Origin: a virus
DNA: 21,638 bases
Virus record (IMG/VR): IMGVR_UViG_3300021963_000750
Coordinates: 1 to 21,638 of that record
Strand: one strand, 5' to 3'
Part shown: positions 7,274 to 13,767 of the stretch, piece by piece
How positions within the stretch are numbered: the stretch's first letter is position 1
How the letters are laid out: each line of letters opens with the position of its first letter
Notes under the pieces: generated by a model
Databases searched by the model: none
Told to the model about the DNA's origin: nothing
What the model saw: the letters and a program-made list of their open reading frames with translations, nothing else
Translations under genes and position numbers: made by a program

Positions 7274-7870
7274 ATGGCGAACCCTTTGATTTGGTATTCT
7301 ACGGGAATATCAAAAGAATTAGTTGATTTAATTGAAAAGGATTTAAATGAACTGAATAAAAATCTAGAGCAAGCAAAGACCTTTGGTGGTGTTACTCTAG
7401 AAAAAAGAGATAGTAGAACTTCTTGGTTGCCTTCAAATCATTGGGTAGCGGGTTTTGCATATCATCATATTCTTCGTGCAAATCGTGAAAACTTTTTATA
7501 TGATATTGCAGGATTTGATGGAGAAGCATTACAATATACGTCTTATGAAGAAGGAGAATATTATAACTGGCATATTGATGCTGGTATTGAATGTTCTTAT
7601 AAACCAACCGATAATAAGCAAGAGAACTTCGTAATTACCAATTCAGAACAAATCAGAAAACTATCATTCATTCTTCAACTTTCAGGCCCTGATGATTATG
7701 AGGGAGGTGAAGTTCAATTTATGACGAGTGATGGTAAGACCTTCTTTGCACCCAAGACTAGAGGAACTGTCATTGTATTTGATAGTAGAACTCCTCATCG
7801 GGTAAAGAAAGTCTTTTCAGGACATCGTAAATCAATTGTCTCTTGGGCAATTGGTCCGAGGTGGAAATGA
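7274..7870 (+). CDS. 2OG-Fe(II) oxygenase (prolyl hydroxylase-like)
   Basis: A 198-residue protein with the double-stranded beta-helix signature of 2-oxoglutarate/Fe(II) dioxygenases. Iron ligands are H100 and D102 (YYNWHIDAG) and H175 (SRTPHRVKKV). R185 in GHRKSIVSWAIGP is placed to bind the 2OG carboxylate. The linking strands KLSFILQLSGPDDYEGGEVQ and GTVIVFDS also fit the prolyl-4-hydroxylase/PiuC type. These enzymes hydroxylate a protein, nucleotide or small-molecule substrate using O2 and 2OG; the substrate here is unknown. Such genes are frequent in cyanomyoviruses, where host 2OG is also a nitrogen-status signal. The next oxygenase gene overlaps its stop by ATGA. Confidence 0.88.
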   Translation: MANPLIWYSTGISKELVDLIEKDLNELNKNLEQAKTFGGVTLEKRDSRTSWLPSNHWVAGFAYHHILRANRENFLYDIAGFDGEALQYTSYEEGEYYNWHIDAGIECSYKPTDNKQENFVITNSEQIRKLSFILQLSGPDDYEGGEVQFMTSDGKTFFAPKTRGTVIVFDSRTPHRVKKVFSGHRKSIVSWAIGPRWK

Positions 7871-8433
7871 GTAATAAAATAGATTGGTCGGTGATTGAGA
7901 TGCCTAATCTTATTGATGCATCTCAATTGTATGAAGATGTTCCTTGGGAGAGAGGAATGTATCGTTATGATGGTCCAGGACGAGTTTCAGTTCAACCAAA
8001 TGAAGCACAAGTTTCTGGGAGTTTAGCACGATACAATCATCCAAAATTTAAAGAAGCACACTATGAGATTATGAAAGTGATTGAAAATACAATTGGTGAA
8101 CGATTGTATCCCACTTATTATTACGATAGATTCTACTTTAAAGGTCACGAACTTGTAAAGCATACTGATAGACCTTCGTGTGAGGTCAGTATCAGTGTGA
8201 ATATTTCTCATAACTTAAATTATGATTGGCCGATTATGTTTGAGAAACCTGATGGTAGTGCTCTTTCTTGTACTATGAAACCAGGAGATGGTGCTCTATA
8301 TAAAGGGTGTATTCTTCCACATTGGAGAGAACCGATGAAAGGAAACAAAGATAGTTATTATCATCAAGTATTCTTTCATTATGTAAGAAGAAACGGACAC
8401 TGTGTTCAATATGCTTATGACCGAGGAAATTAA
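7867..8433 (+). CDS. Second 2OG-Fe(II) oxygenase-like protein
   Basis: The ATG at 7867 overlaps the previous stop (ATGA) and has GAGG at 7858-7861, so it is preferred over the upstream TTG at 7843. The 188-residue product has a likely HxD pair in ELVKHTDRPSCEVSISVNIS, a downstream His in GCILPHWREPMKG, and strands MFEKPDGSALSCTMKPGDGA and YYHQVFFHYVRR that fit a cupin-like oxygenase fold. Sequence similarity to the upstream oxygenase is low, so it is not a recent duplicate. Similar proteins occur in cyanophages as hypothetical or 2OG oxygenases. The overlap implies coupled translation and possibly a shared pathway. The substrate is unknown. Confidence 0.72.
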   Translation: MSNKIDWSVIEMPNLIDASQLYEDVPWERGMYRYDGPGRVSVQPNEAQVSGSLARYNHPKFKEAHYEIMKVIENTIGERLYPTYYYDRFYFKGHELVKHTDRPSCEVSISVNISHNLNYDWPIMFEKPDGSALSCTMKPGDGALYKGCILPHWREPMKGNKDSYYHQVFFHYVRRNGHCVQYAYDRGN

Positions 8434-8434
8434 A

Positions 8435-8635
8435 ATGATTAAAGAAATTCAAAGTTTTCAACTTACCAATATCTACGGTAAAATTTCTGCTATTCGTGAG
8501 ATTGATGGTGAATCAAATCTTTATCAAGCAGATTTTATTTTTGATACTAGTGTGGATATTTGTGAATTAAACGGGCAAGATTTAATTGATTATATTGAAA
8601 ATTTAGATTTAGATTGGGTACAGATTGAAGATTAA
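8435..8635 (+). CDS. Small protein of unknown function
   Basis: A 66-residue product from ATG 8435, starting right after the stop of the upstream oxygenase; GAGGAA at 8422-8427 serves as ribosome-binding site. ATG 8417 is an alternative start. The sequence (MIKEIQSFQLTNIYGKISAI) is followed by an acidic C-terminus (DLIDYIENLDLDWVQIED). I see no membrane segment, cysteine motif or known domain. Its spacing suggests it is co-translated with the two oxygenases. It could be a small acidic accessory protein; no function can be assigned. Confidence 0.6.
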   Translation: MIKEIQSFQLTNIYGKISAIREIDGESNLYQADFIFDTSVDICELNGQDLIDYIENLDLDWVQIED

Positions 8636-8812
8636 CTGACAGTAGTTTATTTGTCCAGTATTTTCAATACAGTATTCAACACCTTTTTTAGAAACTGTTC
8701 TAATAATTTACTTCCCAGATGGATATTAAGTAGTCTCTAGTTCATTCCGCTAACCGAATGTATCTCCTAATATAATCCTACCTCAATATGAAATGAAGTC
8801 TTCAATAGACAC
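8636..8812. other. Non-coding gap upstream of glutaredoxin
   Basis: No convincing open frame or tRNA was found. One short hairpin is visible, CATTC (8743-8747) pairing with GAATG (8756-8760) across an 8-nt loop, with no T-tract. It ends at the strong promoter for glutaredoxin. It may hold a degraded gene or leader sequence. Confidence 0.4.
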
Positions 8813-8841
8813 TTGACAAGGTGTCCCATAGTTGCTATAAT
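8813..8841 (+). promoter_or_regulatory. Consensus sigma70 promoter before glutaredoxin
   Basis: TTGACA (8813-8818), 17-bp spacer, TATAAT (8836-8841): perfect match to the bacterial housekeeping consensus, 26 nt before the ATG at 8868. Expected to be read early by unmodified host polymerase. Confidence 0.8.
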
Positions 8842-8867
8842 ATATAAAAAATATCTATAAAAAAATT

Positions 8868-9104
8868 ATGAATTTTACCGTATATTCAAAGGAAGATTGT
8901 CCATATTGCCACAAGATTAAAACTGTTTTGGAGTTGACAAATAATAACTTCGTGGTGTATAATCTTAACAAGGACTTCACCAAAGAGGAGTTCTATGCCG
9001 AGTTTGGTGAAGGTTCCACATTTCCACAGGTTATTTGTGACGACAAGAGATTGGGCGGTTGCACCGACACCGTTAAGTTTCTCAAGGAACAACAAATGGT
9101 ATAA
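8868..9104 (+). CDS. grx: Glutaredoxin
   Basis: A 78-residue thioredoxin-fold protein with the dithiol active site C11-P-Y-C14 (YSKEDCPYCHKI), the cis-proline motif STFPQV and the GGCTDT segment that binds glutathione. Length is normal for a phage glutaredoxin. It reduces protein disulfides, classically acting as electron donor to ribonucleotide reductase for dNTP synthesis in the host cytoplasm. That role fits the thyX and replication genes downstream. It has its own consensus sigma70 promoter, and its stop overlaps the next start as TAATG, suggesting coupled translation. Confidence 0.92.
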   Translation: MNFTVYSKEDCPYCHKIKTVLELTNNNFVVYNLNKDFTKEEFYAEFGEGSTFPQVICDDKRLGGCTDTVKFLKEQQMV

Positions 9105-9280
9105 TGTCTGACATAAATAATGATATAACACCGAACCGTGGTGTAGAACTTATACTTACTGGAGGAAAAAGAAAACAACCTAAACTTTTTCATCTTATAT
9201 TTGAGAAGATGATTTCCTTTCTCAAACGAGAAATAACCATCTATCTTGAATTTTCGATAAAGTCAAGGAAAGTCAAGTAG
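9104..9280 (+). CDS. Small basic protein of unknown function (58 aa)
   Basis: ATG 9104 overlaps the glutaredoxin stop (TAATG). The frame runs 58 codons to TAG 9278-9280: MSDINNDITPNRGVELIL, then TGGKRKQPKLFHLIFEKMIS and a Lys/Arg-rich C-terminus (FSIKSRKVK). I recall similar small proteins beside glutaredoxin in cyanomyoviruses but cannot name a function. The tight overlap and lack of stops in an AT-rich genome favour a real gene. The basic tail could contact nucleic acid or membrane lipid heads; that is speculation. Confidence 0.65.
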   Translation: MSDINNDITPNRGVELILTGGKRKQPKLFHLIFEKMISFLKREITIYLEFSIKSRKVK

Positions 9281-9298
9281 TTTCCCAGGAGAAAAAAA

Positions 9299-9544
9299 AT
9301 GTTGGCAACTAGTTTAGTTATAGGTTCATTCTTAACCGTACTATTTTTTATAATGGGTCTCATGTTGGGTTGGGTCGGCAGAGAATATATGATGACTCAT
9401 CAGGAAGGACCAAAGCAAATTGCCTATCATCCAGAGTTTTATAATAAGGACGGCGATCTTATTGACGAAGAAATCGTTTCTGTAAGATTTGAACCAGGAT
9501 ACTTTGATGGTATGGATGATGAAGAAGATGATGAAGAAGATTAA
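9299..9544 (+). CDS. Small single-pass membrane protein with acidic tail
   Basis: An 81-residue protein with AGGAG (9287-9291) 7 nt before its ATG. Residues ~3-25 (ATSLVIGSFLTVLFFIMGLM) form a hydrophobic helix, probably a membrane anchor. The rest is soluble and ends in a run of Asp/Glu (GMDDEEDDEED). It has no cleavable-signal pattern that I can see, so it would stay anchored. Similar small membrane proteins occur at this position in cyanophages. Function is unknown; modifying the host inner membrane during infection is one possibility. Confidence 0.7.
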   Translation: MLATSLVIGSFLTVLFFIMGLMLGWVGREYMMTHQEGPKQIAYHPEFYNKDGDLIDEEIVSVRFEPGYFDGMDDEEDDEED

Positions 9545-9586
9545 ACTCTAAATATCATTAAGATTATAATTACATATTAAACAATT

Positions 9587-10162
9587 ATGACAGCGACAAA
9601 AACAAAAGCAAAAACAACTCCATCGGTAAGTATTGATTTGCCGGCAAATCCTTTTACCTTTGAGGTTCTGAATTTAGTATCTAAGCAAAGAACCAATATT
9701 AAAAAAGTTGAGGTTCTACAAAAATATAATGACCCATCACTCAGGGCAATTTTTATCTGGAACTTTGATGAAAGTTTGACATCTGCTCTTCCAGAGGGAA
9801 TTGTCCCTTATGCAAGTGTTGGGGAACAGGGTTCATTTAGTGGAACTCTAAGTGAAAAGATTGATGATGCCGTAGGTAAAATGAATGAAATTGGTTCTAA
9901 TTCACTTGGTTCACAAGACCAGGGTTTTTCATCAATTCGTAAAGAATATTCAAAGTTTTATAATTTTATTAAGGGTGGGAATGATAGTCTGAGCTCTCTT
10001 CGTAGAGAAACTATGTTTATTAATGTTCTACAAGGTCTTCATCCTTTAGAGGCAGATATTCTGTGTCTAGTAAAAGATAAAAAACTTGAGACGAAATATA
10101 AAATCACTAAAGAAATTGTTTCTCAGGCATACCCAGAAATTGTATGGGGGGGTCGTTCGTGA
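9587..10162 (+). CDS. Conserved cyanophage protein of unknown function (DUF6433-like)
   Basis: A 191-residue protein with a Lys/Thr-rich N-terminus and middle segments 'NPFTFEVLNLVSKQRTN' and 'EVLQKYNDPSLRAIFIWNFD'. The C-terminal part (FINVLQGLHPLEADILCLVK, then YKITKEIVSQAYPEIVWG) resembles the T4-like phage family I know as DUF6433, where 'L.GLHPLEA..L...KDK.L' and 'YP..' recur. No enzyme motif is visible. An additional stretch (~85-110) is Gly/Ser-rich. The next gene starts at the stop as GTGA. The family name is from memory and less certain than the reading frame. Confidence 0.65.
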   Translation: MTATKTKAKTTPSVSIDLPANPFTFEVLNLVSKQRTNIKKVEVLQKYNDPSLRAIFIWNFDESLTSALPEGIVPYASVGEQGSFSGTLSEKIDDAVGKMNEIGSNSLGSQDQGFSSIRKEYSKFYNFIKGGNDSLSSLRRETMFINVLQGLHPLEADILCLVKDKKLETKYKITKEIVSQAYPEIVWGGRS

Positions 10163-10494
10163 GTAAAACTGTAGCAGTAGAGGAAGAAATTATGCAGTGG
10201 ACTCCAGAAGAAAAAAAAGAAACTTCTTCTCGTTACGGTTGTGAAATTATTTTTGAACGTACTAATCTTGCTCAAGTAAAAGATCCTTCTCTACCAAATG
10301 ATGCTTATCTAATTCTTTATCGTGTGGATGGTGAAAATTATGTAGACTTATGTCGTGGAACTAGAGTTAAAATCTTTGATATGTACTATGATAAGTTTGG
10401 ACCAGGATCGGTTCAAAAAATTGACTTTGGATACGGAAGAGTATCTCCTAGACTATGGGGATACCGAGCACCCGAAAAGAAAAGGCGAAAGTGA
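10159..10494 (+). CDS. Small conserved-looking protein of unknown function (111 aa)
   Basis: GTG 10159 is chosen as start: it overlaps the upstream stop (GTGA), sits ~8 nt after a G-rich run (10145-10151) that can pair with 16S rRNA, and gives MSKTVAVEEEIMQWTPEEKK. The ATG at 10144 would overlap the neighbour by 19 nt. The product contains GCEIIFERTNLAQVKDPSLP and DAYLILYRVDGENYVDLCRG, suggesting a compact alpha/beta fold, and a basic tail (YRAPEKKRRK). No domain is recognised. It is the last gene before the terminator at 10551-10580. Confidence 0.6.
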   Translation: MSKTVAVEEEIMQWTPEEKKETSSRYGCEIIFERTNLAQVKDPSLPNDAYLILYRVDGENYVDLCRGTRVKIFDMYYDKFGPGSVQKIDFGYGRVSPRLWGYRAPEKKRRK

Positions 10495-10550
10495 TTTCCT
10501 AGAAAGGCGGAAAAAAATCCCCCAAAAAATTCACCCAAAAAGGGTTTTCA

Positions 10551-10580
10551 AGAGAGGATTGACAAGTCCTCTCTTTTTTT
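10551..10580 (+). terminator. Intrinsic terminator that contains a promoter -35 element
   Basis: Stem AGAGAGGA (10551-10558) pairs perfectly with TCCTCTCT (10567-10574), loop TTGACAAG, followed by six T's (10575-10580). The loop carries the TTGACA of the next promoter, so termination of the upstream unit and initiation of the downstream one share the same bases. Confidence 0.82.
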
Positions 10581-10587
10581 GTATAAT
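10559..10587 (+). promoter_or_regulatory. Consensus sigma70 promoter embedded in the terminator
   Basis: TTGACA (10559-10564), 17-bp spacer, TATAAT (10582-10587), followed 21 nt later by the ATG at 10609. The spacer is made of the terminator's right arm and T-tract. Confidence 0.8.
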
Positions 10588-10608
10588 GGATTCAGAATAT
10601 CAATATAA

Positions 10609-10752
10609 ATGGATACTGAAAGATTAAAACTTATTATTCGGAATATGGAATTGCTTTTAGATTCTCTCAAGGCAGAGATATATTCTGATATACCACAATA
10701 CAAGTATGATGACATTAAACCAGAGGAAATTGACTATGATGAGGTTTTTTAA
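10609..10752 (+). CDS. Small acidic protein upstream of thyX (47 aa)
   Basis: ATG 10609 to TAA 10752, first gene after the consensus promoter. The product is MDTERLKLIIRNMELLLDSL, then an acidic tail rich in Tyr/Asp (YKYDDIKPEEIDYDEVF). The N-terminal half looks like an amphipathic helix. No clear ribosome-binding site is seen, and the leader is short. Similar small proteins precede thyX in cyanophages as far as I recall. Function unknown. Confidence 0.6.
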   Translation: MDTERLKLIIRNMELLLDSLKAEIYSDIPQYKYDDIKPEEIDYDEVF

Positions 10753-10755
10753 CTG

Positions 10756-10920
10756 ATGTCCGTAAGAGCAAAAAAACTTGTAAAACTATTAGAAAGATTG
10801 ATTAAGCAAGAGCACTTATATTCTAATGAACAACTTAAGCAAATGAAATCACAACTGCGAGTTGTTAAAGAAGAACTTGCAGAATTAGAAGCAAAAACAT
10901 CAAAAGGATTTGGAAAATGA
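10756..10920 (+). CDS. Small coiled-coil protein upstream of thyX (54 aa)
   Basis: ATG 10756 lies 3 bp after the previous stop; the frame ends TGA 10918-10920, overlapping the thyX ATG at 10917 (ATGA). The product (MSVRAKKLVKLLERLIKQEH to LRVVKEELAELEAKTSKGFG) is nearly all charged helix with heptad-like Leu/Val spacing, predicting a coiled coil. It is most likely co-translated with thyX. Function unknown; a dimeric regulator or adaptor is possible but not supported by a motif. Confidence 0.65.
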   Translation: MSVRAKKLVKLLERLIKQEHLYSNEQLKQMKSQLRVVKEELAELEAKTSKGFGK

Positions 10921-11672
10921 AACCAATTAAAGCAAAAGACCTTCTTGAACTTGACCGTTATATGAAAGTTGTGATGATTCGTCAGACACAACTTCCACAA
11001 ACTCTTGTTTATCAGGCAGGTAAGAATGATTATAGTGAAGACCCTATTCATACCAAGTTTCCTCCTGCGGAAAAGGAATGTGGTAAATGGGTAATTGAGC
11101 AACTTCTGGCAAATGAGAGAGGGCACTGGGGACCACTGGAGCATCCTGCCATTTCTTTGGACTGTGTTGGGTTTGTTCATAATGTAATGGTTCAGGCACG
11201 AACTCACCGTGTTGGAGTTTCTTTTGATGTTCAGTCTCAGCGTTATACCGGTCGTCGTGTATTGAAGGTTGCGACTGGTGACCTGAAACCTGAAGAGGTT
11301 TTCTATGTGCGTCCAGAAGGTCTCTATTTGGACCGTAAAGGGCACAAGTATGAATGGACGAAGGAAGACTACGAAAGGCAGTTAAAGTTCTGTCTGGCGG
11401 CATCTGAGAGGTATGCAGAGGGTTATAATACTCGTGGTATGGCAGAGGAACATCTCCGTGATTATCTTCCTCAAAACATTCGCCAGAACTTTGTTGTTTC
11501 ATTCTCTCTTCGTGCCGCACTTCACTTCCTTGACCTTCGTGCCAAACTTGATGCTCAGGTAGAAATTCAGGCATTATGTGAATCGATGGTGCCAGTAATG
11601 AGAGAATGGGTTCCAGAAATCTTCAGTTATTATGAGGAAAAGCGTCTACACAAAGCACGACTTTCTCCCTAA
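10917..11672 (+). CDS. thyX: FAD-dependent thymidylate synthase ThyX
   Basis: A 251-residue protein with the ThyX signature as RTHRVGVSFDVQSQRY (residues 95-110), a variant of the family RHRxxSxNExSxRY motif that binds FAD and dUMP. Other expected parts are HWGPLEHPAIS (~70-80), and DYLPQNIRQNF near 184-194. ThyX makes dTMP from dUMP with methylenetetrahydrofolate, FAD and NADPH, feeding phage DNA synthesis in the host cytoplasm. Length fits the family. It overlaps the upstream small gene by ATGA and is probably expressed from the promoter at 10559-10587. The long antisense frame here is a shadow. Confidence 0.95.
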   Translation: MKPIKAKDLLELDRYMKVVMIRQTQLPQTLVYQAGKNDYSEDPIHTKFPPAEKECGKWVIEQLLANERGHWGPLEHPAISLDCVGFVHNVMVQARTHRVGVSFDVQSQRYTGRRVLKVATGDLKPEEVFYVRPEGLYLDRKGHKYEWTKEDYERQLKFCLAASERYAEGYNTRGMAEEHLRDYLPQNIRQNFVVSFSLRAALHFLDLRAKLDAQVEIQALCESMVPVMREWVPEIFSYYEEKRLHKARLSP

Positions 11673-11696
11673 ATATTTTGTAAATTATTATACCTA

Positions 11697-11936
11697 ATGC
11701 CTACTTACAGATTTGAGAATACAGAAACAGGTGAAATCTTTGAGAAATGGATGCTTATGGCAGACAAAGACCCATATCTCAAAGAAAATACTCATATGAA
11801 ACCTCTTATACCAACACAAATGAATGTTGGTGAAGTGGGAGATTGGAGAAATAAACTAACCTCCAAGCATCCTTCGTGGAATGATGTACTCGGACAAGCT
11901 CAGAAAATGCCCGGTTCAACTGTAAAAAAACTATAA
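11697..11936 (+). CDS. FmdB-like small protein without zinc ribbon
   Basis: A 79-residue protein whose start (MPTYRFENTETGEIFEKWM) matches the first strand pair of FmdB/zinc-ribbon regulatory proteins. No cysteines are present, so it cannot form the CxxC zinc ribbon of the bacterial family. The C-terminus (GDWRNKLTSKHPSWNDVLGQ) looks like a phage-specific extension found in T4-like cyanophages as far as I recall. There is no clear Shine-Dalgarno; a CCTAAATA stretch at the thyX stop may be a weak late promoter. Role unknown. Confidence 0.65.
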   Translation: MPTYRFENTETGEIFEKWMLMADKDPYLKENTHMKPLIPTQMNVGEVGDWRNKLTSKHPSWNDVLGQAQKMPGSTVKKL

Positions 11937-11942
11937 ACACTT

Positions 11943-12695
11943 ATGGCAAGAAGAAAAAGAGCAGAGCAACAAAATGATGTTGGTCTTACCACTCGTCAAA
12001 CAAAGCGTAAAAAACCCTTAAGTAGTGAATATCTGGTAGATATTGACCCACTTACAGATAATCAGAAACTTTTATTTAAGTATTATGATGAAGGTAAAAA
12101 TATTTTCGCTCACGGTGTTCCCGGTTCTGGAAAAACTTTTTGTCTTCTTTATAAGGCACTCAAAGAGGTTCTAGATGAAAGAACACCTTATGAAAAGATT
12201 TATATTGTCCGTTCATTAGTCCAGACTAGAGAAATTGGTTTTATGCCAGGTGGGGAAGATGATAAGAAATCTCTCTTTGAGATTCCTTATAAGAATATGG
12301 TAAAATATATGTTTCAGATGCCTAGTGATGTAGATTTTGATATGCTTTATGGGAATTTAAAGGCACAGAATACTATTTCTTTTTGGTGTACTTCTTTCAT
12401 TCGTGGTATTACATTAGATAATTGTATTATTATTGTAGACGAGGCACAAAATTGTTCGGCACACGAGAGTTTCTCTGTAATCTCAAGATGTGGTGAAGAT
12501 ACGAAAATTATGTTTGCTGGAGACATCGAACAGAGTGATTTAGTTAAAATGAGTGAAAAGACTGGTATTATTGATTTTATAAGAGTAATTGATGCTATGC
12601 CTTCTTTTGAGAAGATTGAGTTTGGTGTTGATGATATTGTCCGCTCAAACTTAGTTCGTGAATTTGTAATTGCTAAAAAATCTTTAGGTTTGTGA
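11943..12695 (+). CDS. phoH: PhoH-like ATPase
   Basis: A 250-residue P-loop ATPase. Walker A is GVPGSGKT (residues 58-65) and Walker B is IIIVDEAQN (~162-170), followed by the sensor-like stretch KIMFAGDIEQSD. ALKEVLDE, YIVRSLVQTREIGFMPGG and the 'F.EIPY' region match PhoH family proteins. In bacteria PhoH belongs to the phosphate regulon and related proteins act on RNA; its phage function is unsettled. It is a marker gene of marine T4-like phages. The N-terminal ~25 residues are very basic (MARRKRAEQQ) and may bind nucleic acid. It follows the FmdB-like gene by 6 bp. Confidence 0.93.
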   Translation: MARRKRAEQQNDVGLTTRQTKRKKPLSSEYLVDIDPLTDNQKLLFKYYDEGKNIFAHGVPGSGKTFCLLYKALKEVLDERTPYEKIYIVRSLVQTREIGFMPGGEDDKKSLFEIPYKNMVKYMFQMPSDVDFDMLYGNLKAQNTISFWCTSFIRGITLDNCIIIVDEAQNCSAHESFSVISRCGEDTKIMFAGDIEQSDLVKMSEKTGIIDFIRVIDAMPSFEKIEFGVDDIVRSNLVREFVIAKKSLGL

Positions 12696-12728
12696 TAATG
12701 TGCTATAATATTTAAAAATGGAGATATA

Positions 12729-13406
12729 ATGTTTAATCATCTTGATAATGTACTCCCTCAACTTGAGAGAGCAACAATTGATGGGGTTCGATATTACAGC
12801 ATCCCAGATGGAGACCAACTACTCAAGTTGGTCTCTATTACCTCAGTAACCAGTCATTTTAATAAGGAAATTTTTGTCAAATGGCGTAAAAGAGTCGGTA
12901 ATGAGGAAGCAGACCGAATCACCAAGGCATCAACAAGTCGTGGAACTGATATGCATACCTTAGTCGAGAACTATCTTTATAATAGAGACCTTCCAACAGT
13001 TCAACCTCTATCAGATTTTCTGTTTAAGATTGCTAAAACAGATCTGAATAGGATTGATAATATTCATTGTCTGGAAGGTGCCATGTATAGTAAGCAACTT
13101 GGTGTGGCAGGAACAACGGATTGTATTGGGGAGTTTGATGAGGAACTTGCCGTAATTGACTTTAAGACTTCCAAAAAACCAAAACCAAGAGAATAGATTG
13201 AGAATTATTTCGTCCAGGCAATGTTTTATGGTATGGCATATTATGAAATGACTGGTATTTCGATTAAGAAACTAGTAATCATTATGGCATGTGAGAATGG
13301 TGAATGTGTTGTCTATGAAGAAAGAGACCTTAAAAAGTATATGAAACTCGTAGTTGAATATATCAAAAAGTTTGTGAATGACAAACTTGAACAGATGTCT
13401 ACTTGA
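12729..13406 (+). pseudogene. RecB-like PD-(D/E)XK exonuclease interrupted by an in-frame TAG
   Basis: A single frame runs from ATG 12729 to TGA 13406 and is broken only by TAG at 13194-13196 (codon 156). Before the stop it carries the RecB-type nuclease features RGTDMHTLVE (~71-80), LEGAMYSKQLGVAGTTDCIG and the metal-binding VIDFKTSKK (D144, K146). After it come 'IENYFVQAMFYGMAYYEM', the Q/Y motif of this family. The family usually reads '..EWIENYF' here, so TGG to TAG explains the break. The 155-residue N-terminal product would lack the last core motif and is probably inactive unless the amber codon is suppressed or is a sequencing error. It follows phoH by 33 bp, after a weak TATAAT at 12704-12709. 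Nuclease assignment is strong. Confidence 0.82.
12811..12835 (+). other. Strong hairpin inside the exonuclease coding sequence
   Basis: GAGACCAACT (12811-12820) pairs perfectly with AGTTGGTCTC (12826-12835) over a 5-nt loop. Flanking bases extend pairing with G-U and A-U pairs to roughly 14 bp. There is no T-tract, so it is not a terminator. It covers codons ~28-36. Confidence 0.7.
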
Positions 13407-13431
13407 CTAATTCATTATTATATCTTATAAT
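13403..13431 (+). promoter_or_regulatory. Sigma70-type promoter before gene 33
   Basis: TTGACT (13403-13408), 17-bp spacer, TATAAT (13426-13431), 21 nt before the ATG at 13453. The -35 element overlaps the exonuclease stop. Confidence 0.72.
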
Positions 13432-13452
13432 ACATATTATTACTGCTAAACT

Positions 13453-13767
13453 ATGACAAACATACTAGCGACGTTCCTAGAGATTAATATAGAAGATATG
13501 GAATCACCCGAATCAAATAAAGAATTAGAAAAAGCAATTGAAGATAAGTTTCTTACTCCCTCTAAGTTTGCCATAGAAATCGAAAAAATAGTTGCCGAAG
13601 AACACTGCAATTATATCGATGCCATTTGCCATTATTGTGAAATCAACGGTATTGATGTAGAATCGGTTACTAAGTTAGTTTCCAAACCTCTTAAAGAAAG
13701 ATTGAAGTATGATGCTATTAATTTGAATTTTATGAAGCGAATTTCTAAAGCGAAATTGCCTATCTGA
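13453..13767 (+). CDS. 33: Late-transcription coactivator gp33
   Basis: A 104-residue protein resembling T4 gp33, with the conserved pattern 'EIEKIVAEEHCNYIDAICHY' followed by INGIDVESVTKLVSKPLKER and KYDAINLNFM, matching the T4 order EKMVEEF..SYLEA...LEEN..... FIP..I.EKI..EA...N. gp33 bridges host RNA polymerase and the sliding clamp and is needed for late transcription from TATAAATA-type promoters, which are seen in this window. Gene order 33-59-32 is the same as in T4. It has its own sigma70-type promoter, so it would be made before late genes are switched on. Confidence 0.82.
   Translation: MTNILATFLEINIEDMESPESNKELEKAIEDKFLTPSKFAIEIEKIVAEEHCNYIDAICHYCEINGIDVESVTKLVSKPLKERLKYDAINLNFMKRISKAKLPI

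Noticed and set aside
7843-8433. TTG 7843 as start of the second oxygenase
   Set aside because: ATG 7867 has a better ribosome-binding site and the ATGA overlap; the upstream eight codons only duplicate sequence of the preceding gene in another frame.
8743-8760. tRNA arm suggested by CATTC/GAATG stem
   Set aside because: The loop has 8 nt, no acceptor stem, D-arm or TTC-loop could be fitted around it on either strand.
9112-9119. CATAAATA in the small gene after glutaredoxin
   Set aside because: It is close to the start of that gene and about 180 nt from the next start, unlike the 14-26 nt spacing of the others; probably chance in AT-rich DNA.
10749-11345. 198-codon antisense ORF opposite the small gene and thyX
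   Set aside because: It is the shadow of clearly conserved coding sequence on the plus strand and lacks any recognisable motif or promoter.
13221-13406. Independent 61-residue gene after the exonuclease
   Set aside because: It is in the same frame as the upstream ORF, has no ribosome-binding site at ATG 13221, and its sequence continues the nuclease motifs.
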